Positions 35,614 to 44,796 of a stretch of 64,000 bases of DNA are shown in pieces; the stretch's first letter is position 1; each line of letters opens with the position of its first letter. This DNA comes from Cognatilysobacter bugurensis (GTDB taxonomy: Bacteria; Pseudomonadota; Gammaproteobacteria; Xanthomonadales; Xanthomonadaceae). Below the pieces are notes generated by a model. The model was not told the DNA's origin, searched no databases, and saw only the letters and a list, made by a program, of their open reading frames with translations. Location of the stretch: assembly GCF_014652095.1 (NCBI RefSeq), contig NZ_BMYD01000001.1, positions 204,633 through 268,632 on the forward strand, read 5' to 3'. The position numbers and the translations under genes are program-made.

Positions 35614-36966
35614 ATGTCACTGACCCGCCCGTTGTCGAATCTGGATCTGCTCGACCTGCATCGCCTTGCGCCTGCGCGCTACCCGGTGCTGCTCGAATCC
35701 TCCGCCTCTGGCACCGCGCAGGGCCGCTGGGACCTGCTGCTTCTGAGCGACGGGGAATGCCTGGAACTTGATGCGGATGGCGTCGTCCGGAACACGGCAG
35801 GCGAGGCGCGGGGCGCGGACTTCTTCCACGAACTCGACACGGCGTGGCGACGCGAGCGCGTCGGCCACGACGCACACGATCCGACGGGCCTGCCGTTTGC
35901 CGGTGGCTGGGCGGTGCTGCTGGCGTACGAGTGCGCCGCGCAGGTCGAGCCCGTGCTCGCACTGCCGACCCCGCATGACGACGGGCCTGTGGCGGTCGCG
36001 TTGCGGTGTCCAGCGGCCGTGCTGCGTGATCGACGCACCGGCGCCTGCACTGCGGTGTGCGAGCCCGGCGCGCAGGCATGGCTTGATCGCATCGTCGACG
36101 ACGCGCACCGCGTGGCGGCGCTTGCCCCGGCGGCGGCGTGGACACCGCCTCAGGCGATCGACGAGGCGCCGGCGGACCGGTTCACGGACGGGGCGCGGCG
36201 CGTGCTCGAGTACCTAGCTGCGGGCGACGTGTTCCAGGTGAACCTGTCGCGTGGCTGGGCCGCGCGCTTCGCGCAGACGCCGGCGCCGGACGCGCTGTTT
36301 CGGCGCCTGCGGGAGCACAACCCGGCGCCGTTCGCGGGCATCTTCCTGCACAAGGGGCGAGCGGTCGTGAGCGCATCCCCCGAGCGGCTCGTGTCCGTGC
36401 GGGGCGACGTCGTGGAGACGCGGCCGATCGCCGGGACGCGGCCGCGGGTGGCCGGCGACGACGATGCCCTGCGCATCGGCGAGCTCGTCGGCCATCCGAA
36501 GGAGCGCGCCGAGCACGTGATGCTGATCGACCTGGAGCGCAACGACCTCGGCCGCGTGTGCGCGCCGGGCACCGTCGAGGTCGATGAGCTCATGACGGTC
36601 GAGAGCTATGCGCACGTGCACCACATCGTCAGCAACGTCCGCGGCAGGCTGCGTGCCGGCGTGACGCCGGGCGAGGTCATCCGCGCCGTGTTTCCGGGTG
36701 GGACCATCACCGGCTGTCCGAAGGTGCGGTGCATGCAGATCATTGCCGAGCTCGAAGGCGAGCCGCGCGGCGCGTACACCGGCGCCATGGGCTGGCTTGC
36801 GCACGACGGCGACATGGATCTCAACATCCTGATCCGAAGCGCGACGCTCGAGGGCGACGCACTACGTTTCCGCACCGGCGCCGGCATCGTCATCGACTCC
36901 GATCCCGATCGCGAACTTGAAGAGACACGCGCGAAAGCGCGCGGGATGCTGCGTGCGCTCGGCTGA
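35614..36966 (+). CDS. pabB: Aminodeoxychorismate synthase component I
   Basis: PabB converts chorismate to aminodeoxychorismate for folate. The chorismate-binding fold is clear from DVFQVNLSRGW, SASPERLVSV, DLERNDLGRV and GGTITGCPKVRCMQIIAELE. The residue that is the catalytic Lys in E. coli PabB (PIKGT) is Ala273 here (RPIAGTR), the form usual in anthranilate synthase. The position between fabF and pabC/mltG/tmk supports PabB. The ATG at 35614 is preferred over the GTG at 35596. TrpE-like activity cannot be fully excluded from sequence. Confidence 0.88.
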   Translation: MSLTRPLSNLDLLDLHRLAPARYPVLLESSASGTAQGRWDLLLLSDGECLELDADGVVRNTAGEARGADFFHELDTAWRRERVGHDAHDPTGLPFAGGWAVLLAYECAAQVEPVLALPTPHDDGPVAVALRCPAAVLRDRRTGACTAVCEPGAQAWLDRIVDDAHRVAALAPAAAWTPPQAIDEAPADRFTDGARRVLEYLAAGDVFQVNLSRGWAARFAQTPAPDALFRRLREHNPAPFAGIFLHKGRAVVSASPERLVSVRGDVVETRPIAGTRPRVAGDDDALRIGELVGHPKERAEHVMLIDLERNDLGRVCAPGTVEVDELMTVESYAHVHHIVSNVRGRLRAGVTPGEVIRAVFPGGTITGCPKVRCMQIIAELEGEPRGAYTGAMGWLAHDGDMDLNILIRSATLEGDALRFRTGAGIVIDSDPDRELEETRAKARGMLRALG

Positions 36967-36987
36967 TCGCGCGCGGATGCATCGGAC

Positions 36988-37833
36988 GTGCGTGGCGTGA
37001 GGCCCGGCGACGGCGCGGCCGCTGCCGTGGGCTTCCACGGTAGAGAACGGATTGACGCATGGCCGCTCGCGGACCGCGGCGCGGCGTACGGCGATGGACT
37101 GTTCGAAACCATGCGCGCACACGAGGGCCACGTGCCGTGGTGGGACGCGCACTGGACGCGACTCGAGGGCGGCGCGCGCCGGCTGGGTTTTGCACTCCCG
37201 GAGCGATGCCGCGTGGAAGCCGAGGCGCAGGAATTGCTTGCAGGCGGCGGCGGCGTGCTCAAGCTCGTCGTCACCCGCGGAAGCGGCGGCCGCGGCTACA
37301 TGCCGCCGGCCGATGCCGAGCCGAGCTGGGCGCTTTCGCGCCACGCGTTGCCCGCGGCCGCGCCGACCGGCGGGCTCGTGCTGCGCTGGTGCACGCTGCG
37401 GCTCGCTGTCCAGCCGGCGCTCGCGAGCATCAAGCACTGCAACCGTCTCGAACAGGTCCTCGCCCGGGGTGAGTGGTCCGACCCGGCCGTGCACGAAGGT
37501 CTGCTGACCGACGCGGACGACCACCTCGTGTGCGCGACGGCCGCGAACGTGTTCGTGCTGCGCGACGGACGTTGGCAGACGCCGTTCGTCGATCGCTGCG
37601 GTGTCGCCGGCGTCTGCCGCGGCTGGGCCATCGAGCGGCTCGGCGCCGCTGAGGCACGGCTGTCGAGGGCGGACGTCGAGCAGGCCGATGCGGTGTTCGT
37701 GTGCAACGCGGTGCGCGGTATCCTGCCGGTCGCTCAGCTTGGCGAGCGCACATGGCCGCCGCACCCGCAGGTGCGCGCGCTGCGCGAACGCCTCGCTGAC
37801 GAACATCCCGCCTTCGCCCTGGAGCTTTCGTGA
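36988..37833 (+). CDS. pabC: Aminodeoxychorismate lyase
   Basis: PabC releases p-aminobenzoate and pyruvate from aminodeoxychorismate. It is a fold-type IV pyridoxal-phosphate enzyme; the cofactor Lys149 is in ASIKHCNRLEQV, and DGLFETMRAH is the conserved early block. It has 281 residues and a GTG start. It directly follows pabB (21-bp gap) and overlaps mltG, whose start uses GTGA. Confidence 0.93.
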   Translation: MRGVRPGDGAAAAVGFHGRERIDAWPLADRGAAYGDGLFETMRAHEGHVPWWDAHWTRLEGGARRLGFALPERCRVEAEAQELLAGGGGVLKLVVTRGSGGRGYMPPADAEPSWALSRHALPAAAPTGGLVLRWCTLRLAVQPALASIKHCNRLEQVLARGEWSDPAVHEGLLTDADDHLVCATAANVFVLRDGRWQTPFVDRCGVAGVCRGWAIERLGAAEARLSRADVEQADAVFVCNAVRGILPVAQLGERTWPPHPQVRALRERLADEHPAFALELS

Positions 37834-38879
37834 CCCGGAAACGTGCGTCCTTCGGTGGACTGGTCCTGCTGCTGTTGATTGCGCTCGGCATTGCCGGTGT
37901 TTGGGCTTGGCAGCGCTATACGGGCTTCGCAGACGCGCCGCTTGCGGGTATCGAGGAAGGCGAAACACTCGTCATCGAACGCGGCGACGCGTTGACGAGC
38001 GTGCTGCGCAAGCTGCGCGAGGTGGGTGTCGAAAACGGGCAGGCGTTCGAGTGGAGCGCGCTGGCCAAGCAGCTCGGAGCGGCCGACCGGCTGCAAGTGG
38101 GCGAGTACCGGCTCGAACCCGGCATGACACCGCGTGAACTGCTCACGCAGATGCGCGAAGGTCGCGTCGTGCAGCGGCGCGTCACGATCGTGGAAGGCTG
38201 GAACATCCGCGAACTCCGCGCGGCCCTCGCGCGGGCCGAGCCGCTCGAGCAGGAGGCCGCGAAGATGAGCGATGCCGAGCTCATGAAGGCGCTCGGCCAT
38301 GCGGGCCAGCATCCCGAAGGCCGCTTCCTGCCAGAGACCTACCTCTACACGACCGGCGACAGCGATCTCGATGTCCTCGGCCGGGCCCATGCCGCGATGG
38401 AGAAGGCGCTCGCCGAAGCCTGGGCGCGCCGTCGTCCCGACAGCGTCCTGAAGTCGCCCGAGGAGATGCTGACGCTTGCATCAATCGTCGAAAAGGAAAC
38501 GGGAGTTGCCGAAGAGCGGCCTCGCATCGCCGGATTGTTCGAGCGGCGACTGCGCATCGGCATGCGCCTGCAGACCGATCCGACGGTGATCTACGGCATC
38601 GGCGCGTCGTACGACGGAAACATCCGCAAGCGCGACCTGCAGACGGACACGCCGTACAACACCTACACGCGCGCCGGCCTTCCGCCGACGCCGATTGCGA
38701 TGCCCGGTGTGGACGCGCTCAACGCGGTCGCGCAGCCGGCGGACGGCGACGCGCTGTATTTCGTCGCGGTCGGCGACGGCAGCGGGCGACACCTCTTTGC
38801 GAAGTCGCTCGCCGAGCACGAGGCGAACGTGGCGCAGTACCTGCGCAATTACCGCGCGGCCCGCAAGGCAGCGCAGTGA
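37830..38879 (+). CDS. mltG: Endolytic peptidoglycan transglycosylase MltG
   Basis: MltG cuts glycan strands and is thought to set their length. One N-terminal membrane helix (residues ~9-27) anchors it, with the catalytic LytG-like domain in the periplasm. Glu221 in SIVEKETGVAEERP is the catalytic acid, equivalent to E. coli Glu218. The QTDPTVIYG and YNTYTRAGLPPTPI motifs are conserved. The 349-residue gene overlaps pabC and tmk by four bases each. Confidence 0.95.
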   Translation: MTRKRASFGGLVLLLLIALGIAGVWAWQRYTGFADAPLAGIEEGETLVIERGDALTSVLRKLREVGVENGQAFEWSALAKQLGAADRLQVGEYRLEPGMTPRELLTQMREGRVVQRRVTIVEGWNIRELRAALARAEPLEQEAAKMSDAELMKALGHAGQHPEGRFLPETYLYTTGDSDLDVLGRAHAAMEKALAEAWARRRPDSVLKSPEEMLTLASIVEKETGVAEERPRIAGLFERRLRIGMRLQTDPTVIYGIGASYDGNIRKRDLQTDTPYNTYTRAGLPPTPIAMPGVDALNAVAQPADGDALYFVAVGDGSGRHLFAKSLAEHEANVAQYLRNYRAARKAAQ

Positions 38880-39529
38880 CGGCAGCCGCGTCTGCGCTCG
38901 GCCGTCCGGCGCGGTTCATCAGCCTTGAAGGCGGTGAGGGCGCGGGCAAGTCGACCGTGCTCGCCGCATTGCGGGCGGCGCTGGAGGCGCGCGGGGAAAC
39001 CGTCGTCTGCACGCGCGAGCCCGGCGGCACGCCGCTCGCCGAGCGCATCCGCGGCCTGTTGCTGCAGGCCGATGGTGACGCGCCGACGCCGCCCGCCGAG
39101 TTGCTGCTGATGTTCGCGGCCAGGGCTCAACTCGTTTCGACGGTGATCGCGCCCGCGCTGGCGCGCGGTGACTGGGTTCTCAGCGATCGCTTCACCGACG
39201 CAAGCCATGTGTACCAGGGCGCGGCGCGCGGCGGCGATGCAGCGCTCATCGAGACGCTCGAGCGTCGCGTCGTCGGCATCGAGCCTGCGATGACGCTGCT
39301 GCTCGACGTGCCTGTCGCCGTGGGTCGTGCACGCATCGCCGGCCGGGGCGCGCCCGATCGCATCGAAGCCGAGCACGACGCGTTCTTCGACACGGTGCGC
39401 GGCGCATACCTGGCGCGGGCCACGCAACACGCCGAGCGCTTCCGCGTCGTCGATGCATCACGCCCGGCGGACGAGGTCGCCGAGGCTGCCGTCGCGCACC
39501 TGCGCGCGCATCTGGAGGCGATGGGATGA
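38876..39529 (+). CDS. tmk: Thymidylate kinase
   Basis: Tmk phosphorylates dTMP to dTDP. The P-loop is GGEGAGKST near residue 20, followed by REPGGTPLAERIR with the dTMP-binding arginine and a lid region typical of the E. coli type. The GTG at 38876 overlaps the mltG stop (GTGA), and holB overlaps its end (ATGA). It has 217 residues. Confidence 0.95.
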   Translation: MTAAASALGRPARFISLEGGEGAGKSTVLAALRAALEARGETVVCTREPGGTPLAERIRGLLLQADGDAPTPPAELLLMFAARAQLVSTVIAPALARGDWVLSDRFTDASHVYQGAARGGDAALIETLERRVVGIEPAMTLLLDVPVAVGRARIAGRGAPDRIEAEHDAFFDTVRGAYLARATQHAERFRVVDASRPADEVAEAAVAHLRAHLEAMG

Positions 39530-40575
39530 CGGCGTTCGCGCCCTGGCAGCAGCGCATGCACGATCGCGCGGCCGCCGCGCTCGACGCCGGGCGCCTCGGG
39601 CACGGCCTGCTGTTCGCGGGGCCCGCCCGGCTCGGCAAACGCGCGGTTGCCGAACGGCTCGCGCAGCGCGTGCTGTGCCTGGCTCGGCCGCCGGGCGGCG
39701 ATCCGTGCGGAGTCTGCCGCGGGTGCCGGCTGTTCGCCCAGCGCCACCAGCGCGATCCCGTCGAGTTGCGCGGAGACGGCTCGCTCGCGCAGCCGTTCGG
39801 TCACAGCACGCACCCGGATTTCCTGCTGATCGGACTCGAGCACAACGACAAGGCGCGCCCGCCGAAGATGCGGGGCGAGATCGTGATCGAGCAGATGCGT
39901 CGGCTCGGCGAGGAGCTGGCGCTGACGCCGCAGTTCGGGGAAGCGCGCGTGGCGATCATCGATCCGGCCGATGCGATCAACCATGCCGCCTGCAATGCGC
40001 TGCTCAAGACGCTCGAGGAGCCGGTGCCGGGGCGTTATCTGTGGCTCGTCAGCGCGCATCCGGTGCGCCTGCCGGCGACGGTGCGCAGCCGGTGCCAAAG
40101 GCTCGAATTCACGCTGCCGGCGGCGGACGAGTCGTTGCAGTGGCTGCTCGACTGCGGTTTCGCGGACTCCGCTGCTCGCGAGGCGCTGGAAGCCGCGCGT
40201 GGTCATCCGGGCATCGCGCGCGAGTGGCTTGAAGGCGATGGGCTGGCGCTCCGGCGCGAGGTGGCGGCCGACCTCCAGCGCATCGCGCGGGGCGAAGCGG
40301 GTGCGGTCGAGGTGGCACAACGATGGATCGCGGATGGCCAAGCCTCGCTGCGGCTCGTGCACGCGGCCGACCTGGCAGCCGCCGAAGCCGCCGGCTTGAC
40401 CGATGCGCAGCGCGTGCGCAGTCTGGGGGTCTGGTTCGACCACGCAAACCGGGTGCGCGAGCAGTTGCGCACGACGGTCCGCGCGGATCTGGCCGTGGTG
40501 GAATTGCTGATGGCCTGGCGCAGCGGCGTCGGGCATGGAACAGGCGGCGCAGCCGCGGGAGGACGACGGCGATGA
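39526..40575 (+). CDS. holB: DNA polymerase III delta' subunit
   Basis: Delta' is the stator of the clamp loader that works with DnaX (10329). The degenerate P-loop GPARLGKRA and a zinc module (CLARPPGGDPCGVCRGC) are visible, then LLKTLEEPVPGRYLWLVS and the sensor region PATVRSRCQ. It has 349 residues. It overlaps tmk and the PilZ gene by four bases on either side. Confidence 0.93.
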   Translation: MTAFAPWQQRMHDRAAAALDAGRLGHGLLFAGPARLGKRAVAERLAQRVLCLARPPGGDPCGVCRGCRLFAQRHQRDPVELRGDGSLAQPFGHSTHPDFLLIGLEHNDKARPPKMRGEIVIEQMRRLGEELALTPQFGEARVAIIDPADAINHAACNALLKTLEEPVPGRYLWLVSAHPVRLPATVRSRCQRLEFTLPAADESLQWLLDCGFADSAAREALEAARGHPGIAREWLEGDGLALRREVAADLQRIARGEAGAVEVAQRWIADGQASLRLVHAADLAAAEAAGLTDAQRVRSLGVWFDHANRVREQLRTTVRADLAVVELLMAWRSGVGHGTGGAAAGGRRR

Positions 40576-40931
40576 GCGCGACGGGCGGTGGGGCGCGCCA
40601 GGGCATCCTGAACCTGGCGATCAAGGACAAGGCGGCGCTGTACGGCGCGTACATGCCCTACATCAAGAGCGGCGGCATCTTCGTGCAGACGCCGAAGCGC
40701 TACTTTCTTGGCGACGAAGTGTTCCTGTTGCTGACGTTGCCCGAGTCCACCGAGCGCTTGCCCATCGCGGGCAAGGTCGTGTGGGTCACCCCGGCGGGCG
40801 CGCAGGGCAATCGTCCCGCAGGCATCGGCGTGCAGTTCCCCGAGACGCCCGACGGCGAGGCCGTGCGCGGCAAGATCGAGACGCTGCTCGCGGGCCAACT
40901 CGGCGCGGACCGCGGCACGTATACGATGTAG
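40572..40931 (+). CDS. PilZ domain protein
   Basis: A 119-residue single PilZ domain, often a c-di-GMP binder; homologues at this locus are needed for type IV pili. The region GGIFVQTPKRYFLGDEVFLLLTLP and KVVWVTPAG match the fold. The usual N-terminal RxxxR motif for c-di-GMP is not seen, and the xanthomonad homologue at this position likewise does not bind the nucleotide well. It overlaps holB (ATGA) and ends before a terminator. Confidence 0.9.
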   Translation: MSATGGGARQGILNLAIKDKAALYGAYMPYIKSGGIFVQTPKRYFLGDEVFLLLTLPESTERLPIAGKVVWVTPAGAQGNRPAGIGVQFPETPDGEAVRGKIETLLAGQLGADRGTYTM

Positions 40932-40990
40932 CCGAGACGGCTGCGGTTCGGCGCGCATCGCGCCGCCGCCTTGGGCAACGACTACTCCTC

Positions 40991-41023
40991 GCGCCACCGG
41001 ACCTCCGGTGGCGCGCTTGTTTT
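40991..41023 (+). terminator. Terminator at the end of the fab-pilZ cluster
   Basis: A perfect 10-bp stem (GCGCCACCGG, 40991-41000) with an ACCT loop pairs with 41005-41014 and is followed by GCTTGTTTT. It lies between the converging PilZ and multienzyme genes. Confidence 0.8.
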
Positions 41024-41028
41024 CGACC

Positions 41029-43101
41029 TCAGCCGCGCAGCGCCGGCGAATCCCAACCCGGACGCGGTGCGAAGCGCTCGCCGTGTCGCGCCTGCAGCTG
41101 CTTGAGGCGTGCGAGCACCGCATCGACACCGGTCTCGCGGATGTACTGGATCGGGCCGCCACGGAACGGCGCGAAGCCGGTGCCGAAAATCACACCGGCA
41201 TCGAGCAGGTCCGCGTCCTCGACCACGCCGTCGTGGAGGCAGGCGACGGCCTCGTTGAGCAGCGGCAGCACCAGCCGATCCTCGAGATCGGCGGGCGGCG
41301 TGTAGCCCTCGGGCAGGTCGGGTTTGACGGCCCTGCCGTCCTCCCACTGGTACAGGCCCTGGCCGTCCTTCTTGCCGCGGCGACCGGGCTCCGCCTGCGC
41401 GGCGAGTGCGGCCGGGACGCTGAGGCCGAGGAACGGCGCGAGCTCGCGGGCGACGCCGGCCGCGACGTCCAGGCCCACCGTGTCGACGAGTTCGATCGGG
41501 CCCATCGGCATGCCGAACTTCAGCGCGGCCTTGTCGATCGCCGGACCCGGGATGCCCTCGGCGTACGCCGTCACTGCTTCGAGCAGGTAGGGGAACAGCA
41601 CGCGGTTTACGAGGAAGCCCGGCGTGCCCGCGACCGGCACCGGCAGCTTGTCGATCGCGCGGCAGAACCCGGCGAGGCGCTGTTCGACGCCGGCGTCCAT
41701 CGCGTCGTGGCGGATGATTTCCACCAGCGGCATCAACGCGACCGGATTGAAGTAATGCAGCCCGGCGAACTGCGCGGGCCGCGCAAGTTCGCCGCGCAGT
41801 TCGGTCAGTGCGATCGACGAAGTGTTCGTCGTCAGCAGCGCATCGGGCTTGAGGCGTGGCTCGACCGACGCGTAGAGGCCGCGCTTGGCGTCGGGGTTCT
41901 CGATGATCGCCTCGATGACGAGGTCCGCGTTCGGCACGCCCATGCCTTCGGCGTCGCCCCTGAGCCGTGCTGCGACAGCCGGCCGCTTCGCGTCGTCCTT
42001 GACCTTCTTCGCGAACAGCTGCTGCGCGCGCTCGAGCGCGGCGTCGACAAAGCGCTGCTCGCGGTCCTGCAACGTGACTTCGAAACCCTTGTAGGCCGAC
42101 CACGCCGCGATATCGCCGCCCATGACGCCTGCGCCGACGACGTGCACGTGCGTCACGCCGTGGTCCTTGCTGCCCTGCGACCTGAGGCGTTCCTGCAGGA
42201 AGTACACACGGATGAGGTTGCGCGCCGTGGGCGTCGAAGCGAGCTTCACGACCGAGCGGCGCTCGGCGTCGAGCTTGCGACGCATCCCGCCGCCGGTGCG
42301 CTGCCAAGTCGAGATCAGCTGATACGGGGCCGGGTAATGCTCGCGACGCGCCTTCCGCGCGACCTGCTTCGTGAGCACCGGGGCCAGCGCCTGCCGCGCG
42401 GCCCAGGTGTTCGTCAGCCAGCCCATCGCACGTTGCTTCACCGGCCGGGTCGTGCCGCGCAGCGCGAGTTTCGCGGCTTCGTCGACGAGCAGCGCGGGTT
42501 CGGCGAGCTTGTCGACGAGGCCGATGCCGCGAGCGGCCGACGCCGACAGCGAGCGGCCGGTCAACATCAGGTCAAACGCGGCCGGCGCGCCGACGAGCCG
42601 TGGAAGACGCACGCTGCCGCCCCAGCCCGGGTAGATGCCGAGCTTCACTTCCGGCAGGCCGATGCGCGTCGACGCGTCACGGCTCGCGACGCGGTATCGG
42701 CAGGCGAGTGCGAGCTCGGTGCCGCCGCCCATGCAGAAGCCGTGGATCGCGGCGACGGTTGGGCAGGGCAGGTCGGCGAGCTTCTGGAACACCGCCTGGC
42801 CGCGGCGGATCGCGTCGACGACCGTGCCGTTGCGGTCGAATGTCTGGAACTCGCCGATGTCCGCGCCGGCGATGAAGCCGCTCGGCTTCGCCGAGGCGAC
42901 AACCACGCCCTTGGGCGGATCGAATGCGAGGCGCTCGAGCAGCCCTTCGAGTTCGACGAGCACGCCCTGCGACAGTGCGTTGACGGATTCGCCTGCGCGG
43001 TCCAGCGCGAGTACGAGCACCCCGTCGTCGCGCCGCTGCGCCTGCCAGTGCTGCAGGCGCAGCCCGTCGAAACTCGTGTGTCCGTGGGCGTCGTTCGACA
43101 T
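41029..43101 (-). CDS. Fatty-acid oxidation multienzyme: enoyl-CoA hydratase/3-hydroxyacyl-CoA dehydrogenase
   Basis: A 690-residue FadB/FadJ-type alpha subunit of beta-oxidation. The N-terminal hydratase domain has both catalytic acids (CMGGGTELALA and IGLPEVKLG). The dehydrogenase domain has the NAD motif HVVGAGVMGGDIAAW and the catalytic His/Glu segment LHYFNPVALMPLVEII. No thiolase gene (fadA/fadI) is adjacent in the window. The gene is convergent with the fab-pilZ cluster and divergent from rpoE, with 205 bp upstream. The exact subgroup (FadB or FadJ) cannot be settled here. Confidence 0.93.
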   Translation of the reverse strand: MSNDAHGHTSFDGLRLQHWQAQRRDDGVLVLALDRAGESVNALSQGVLVELEGLLERLAFDPPKGVVVASAKPSGFIAGADIGEFQTFDRNGTVVDAIRRGQAVFQKLADLPCPTVAAIHGFCMGGGTELALACRYRVASRDASTRIGLPEVKLGIYPGWGGSVRLPRLVGAPAAFDLMLTGRSLSASAARGIGLVDKLAEPALLVDEAAKLALRGTTRPVKQRAMGWLTNTWAARQALAPVLTKQVARKARREHYPAPYQLISTWQRTGGGMRRKLDAERRSVVKLASTPTARNLIRVYFLQERLRSQGSKDHGVTHVHVVGAGVMGGDIAAWSAYKGFEVTLQDREQRFVDAALERAQQLFAKKVKDDAKRPAVAARLRGDAEGMGVPNADLVIEAIIENPDAKRGLYASVEPRLKPDALLTTNTSSIALTELRGELARPAQFAGLHYFNPVALMPLVEIIRHDAMDAGVEQRLAGFCRAIDKLPVPVAGTPGFLVNRVLFPYLLEAVTAYAEGIPGPAIDKAALKFGMPMGPIELVDTVGLDVAAGVARELAPFLGLSVPAALAAQAEPGRRGKKDGQGLYQWEDGRAVKPDLPEGYTPPADLEDRLVLPLLNEAVACLHDGVVEDADLLDAGVIFGTGFAPFRGGPIQYIRETGVDAVLARLKQLQARHGERFAPRPGWDSPALRG

Positions 43102-43238
43102 GCCGCACCATCCGTTCAGGTATGGAACAAGCCGCTATCATCCCGAGCGAGTTTCATCGGCGTCAATTCGCGGGTGCGTTCGCGCCCCGGCAACGGGCCG
43201 CTGAATCGCGTGAGCGCCGTCGCCCCGTCGCGACGATT

Positions 43239-43265
43239 GAACTTTTTCCCCACGGGCTTGTCCCA
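43239..43265 (+). promoter_or_regulatory. Candidate sigma-E-type promoter upstream of rpoE
   Basis: GAACTT (43239-43244), 15 bp, then GTCCCA (43260-43265) resembles the sigma-E consensus GAACTT-N15/16/17-GTCNAA, missing only the second-to-last base. It lies 41 bp before the rpoE start and would let the sigma factor activate its own operon, as is known for E. coli rpoE. A ribosome site CAGGAG follows. Confidence 0.6.
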
Positions 43266-43306
43266 GTGTTCGGCCCTGGCCGAGCTGACAGGAGTGCCGG
43301 CGCGGC

Positions 43307-43927
43307 ATGGCCGATAAATTGTTTTCCCCGGAAACGGAATTCGACCACGAGCTGGTCCGTCGCGTGCAGCGCGGCGACAGCGCGGCGTTCGATGCACTGG
43401 TGCGCAAGTACCAGCATCGGATCACCTCGCTGATCGGACGCTACGTGCCGGACTGGAGCGAATGCCAGGACGTCGCGCAGGAAACGTTCATCCGCGCTTA
43501 CCGCGCGCTGGGCAGTTTCCGGGGCGACGCCCAGTTCTATACCTGGTTGCACCGGATTGCCGTGAACACTGCAAAAAACCATTTGGTTTCCCAAAACCGC
43601 CGCCCGCCGACCGACGACATCGACGCGTCCGATGCCGAGCAGTTCGACACCGGTGCGCGCCTGCGCGTGACTGACACGCCCGAGCACGAACTGCTGCGGC
43701 AAGAGATCGAGCGCACGGTGATGCGCGCGGTCGAGGCGCTGCCCGAAGAGCTGCGCACTGCGCTCACCCTGCGCGAGATGGACGGCCTCAGCTACGACGA
43801 GATCGCCGAGCGCATGGCGTGCCCGATCGGCACCGTGCGTTCGCGCATCTTCCGGGCGCGCGAGGCGATCGACGTGCAACTGCAACCCTTGCTCGACCAC
43901 ACCACCCGGGAGCGGGCACGCCCATGA
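43307..43927 (+). CDS. rpoE: Extracytoplasmic-function sigma factor RpoE
   Basis: The envelope-stress sigma factor of the ECF01/sigma-E type, 206 residues. Region 2 is visible in ECQDVAQETFIRAYRALGSFRG and AQFYTWLHRIAVNTAKN; region 4 in LPEELRTALTLREMDGLSYDEIAERM and IGTVRSRIFRAREAID. rseA overlaps by four bases and mucD follows, the xanthomonad-type rpoE-rseA-mucD operon. Confidence 0.97.
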   Translation: MADKLFSPETEFDHELVRRVQRGDSAAFDALVRKYQHRITSLIGRYVPDWSECQDVAQETFIRAYRALGSFRGDAQFYTWLHRIAVNTAKNHLVSQNRRPPTDDIDASDAEQFDTGARLRVTDTPEHELLRQEIERTVMRAVEALPEELRTALTLREMDGLSYDEIAERMACPIGTVRSRIFRAREAIDVQLQPLLDHTTRERARP

Positions 43928-44796
43928 CGACCGACCGTCCGAATGCCGACGAGCTGGAAAACCTGAGCGCGCTGTTCGACGACGCGCTCGATGCCGATGC
44001 CGCGCGTTTTGCGCGCAAGCGCCTCGGCCACGACGCGGAGTGGCAGCAGGCCTGCGGGCGCTGGCAGCTTATCGGCGACGCGCTGCGCGGGCAGGCCACG
44101 GCTGCCGCGCCGGCCGACTTCGCCCTGCGCGTGCACGACGCGGTCGCACGCGAGCCCGTGCCGGTGCCCGAGTTCATGCCCGTTGTGTCGCGGCCCGCGG
44201 CCGGCGCCGCACCGCGTCGTCGCGCCCCGATGTGGATCGGCGGCGCGCTCGCAGCATCGCTGGCCGCCGTCGCGGTGTTCGTTGCTCGCCCGCCGGTCGA
44301 GCCGCCTGCGATTGATCCGGCCTCGTCGGTCGTTGCGCAGCAAGCAGCAGAGCCTGGCGCGGTCGAGCGCGACATTGCCGCGGTCAGCGTGCCTCAGCCC
44401 GGCGTCGAGGATCGCAACGTGGCCGCGTCCGCTTCATCGCCGTCGGTTGATCCCGCGCCCGCCGTCGTCGCTTCCAGTGCGGACGACGCCGAACCGCGGG
44501 TCGCTCGTCGCGTGCCGCGCGCGGAGCGCCGCGTGCTCGCCGCGCGGACGACGACGGCGCGGGATGCGCGCGACGTCCAGCGCGATGACGAAGCCGACGC
44601 GCGCGTCGCCGAGCTTGCGCCGGATCCGTTCCGTCCCGCGACCGAAATCGTCACGCGTCCATGGCCGCGCGCGGTGCTCCCGAACTCGCAGGCCGCCGGT
44701 GCGTTGACCGCAAGTTTCGAGGCGCCAAACGCCGACGCGCGTTCGTTCTACCCGTTCGAGCCGCCGGTGGACGTGCCGGTGTCGCGCGAGCCCTGA
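43924..44796 (+). CDS. rseA: Anti-sigma factor RseA-like
   Basis: An inner-membrane protein of 290 residues that should hold RpoE inactive. The N-terminal cytoplasmic RseA domain (ENLSALFDDALD...WQQACGRWQLIGDALRG) is followed by one membrane helix at 103-122 and a long periplasmic tail rich in Ala, Val, Pro and Asp. Stress-induced proteolysis in the periplasm would release the sigma factor. The start overlaps the rpoE stop. rseB, which follows rseA in many gammaproteobacteria, is absent; mucD comes next. Confidence 0.9.
   Translation: MTTDRPNADELENLSALFDDALDADAARFARKRLGHDAEWQQACGRWQLIGDALRGQATAAAPADFALRVHDAVAREPVPVPEFMPVVSRPAAGAAPRRRAPMWIGGALAASLAAVAVFVARPPVEPPAIDPASSVVAQQAAEPGAVERDIAAVSVPQPGVEDRNVAASASSPSVDPAPAVVASSADDAEPRVARRVPRAERRVLAARTTTARDARDVQRDDEADARVAELAPDPFRPATEIVTRPWPRAVLPNSQAAGALTASFEAPNADARSFYPFEPPVDVPVSREP

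Noticed and set aside
41008..43317. Long plus-strand frame opposite the beta-oxidation multienzyme
   Set aside because: Arg- and Val-rich shadow of the minus-strand gene; it would also overlap the rpoE promoter and start.
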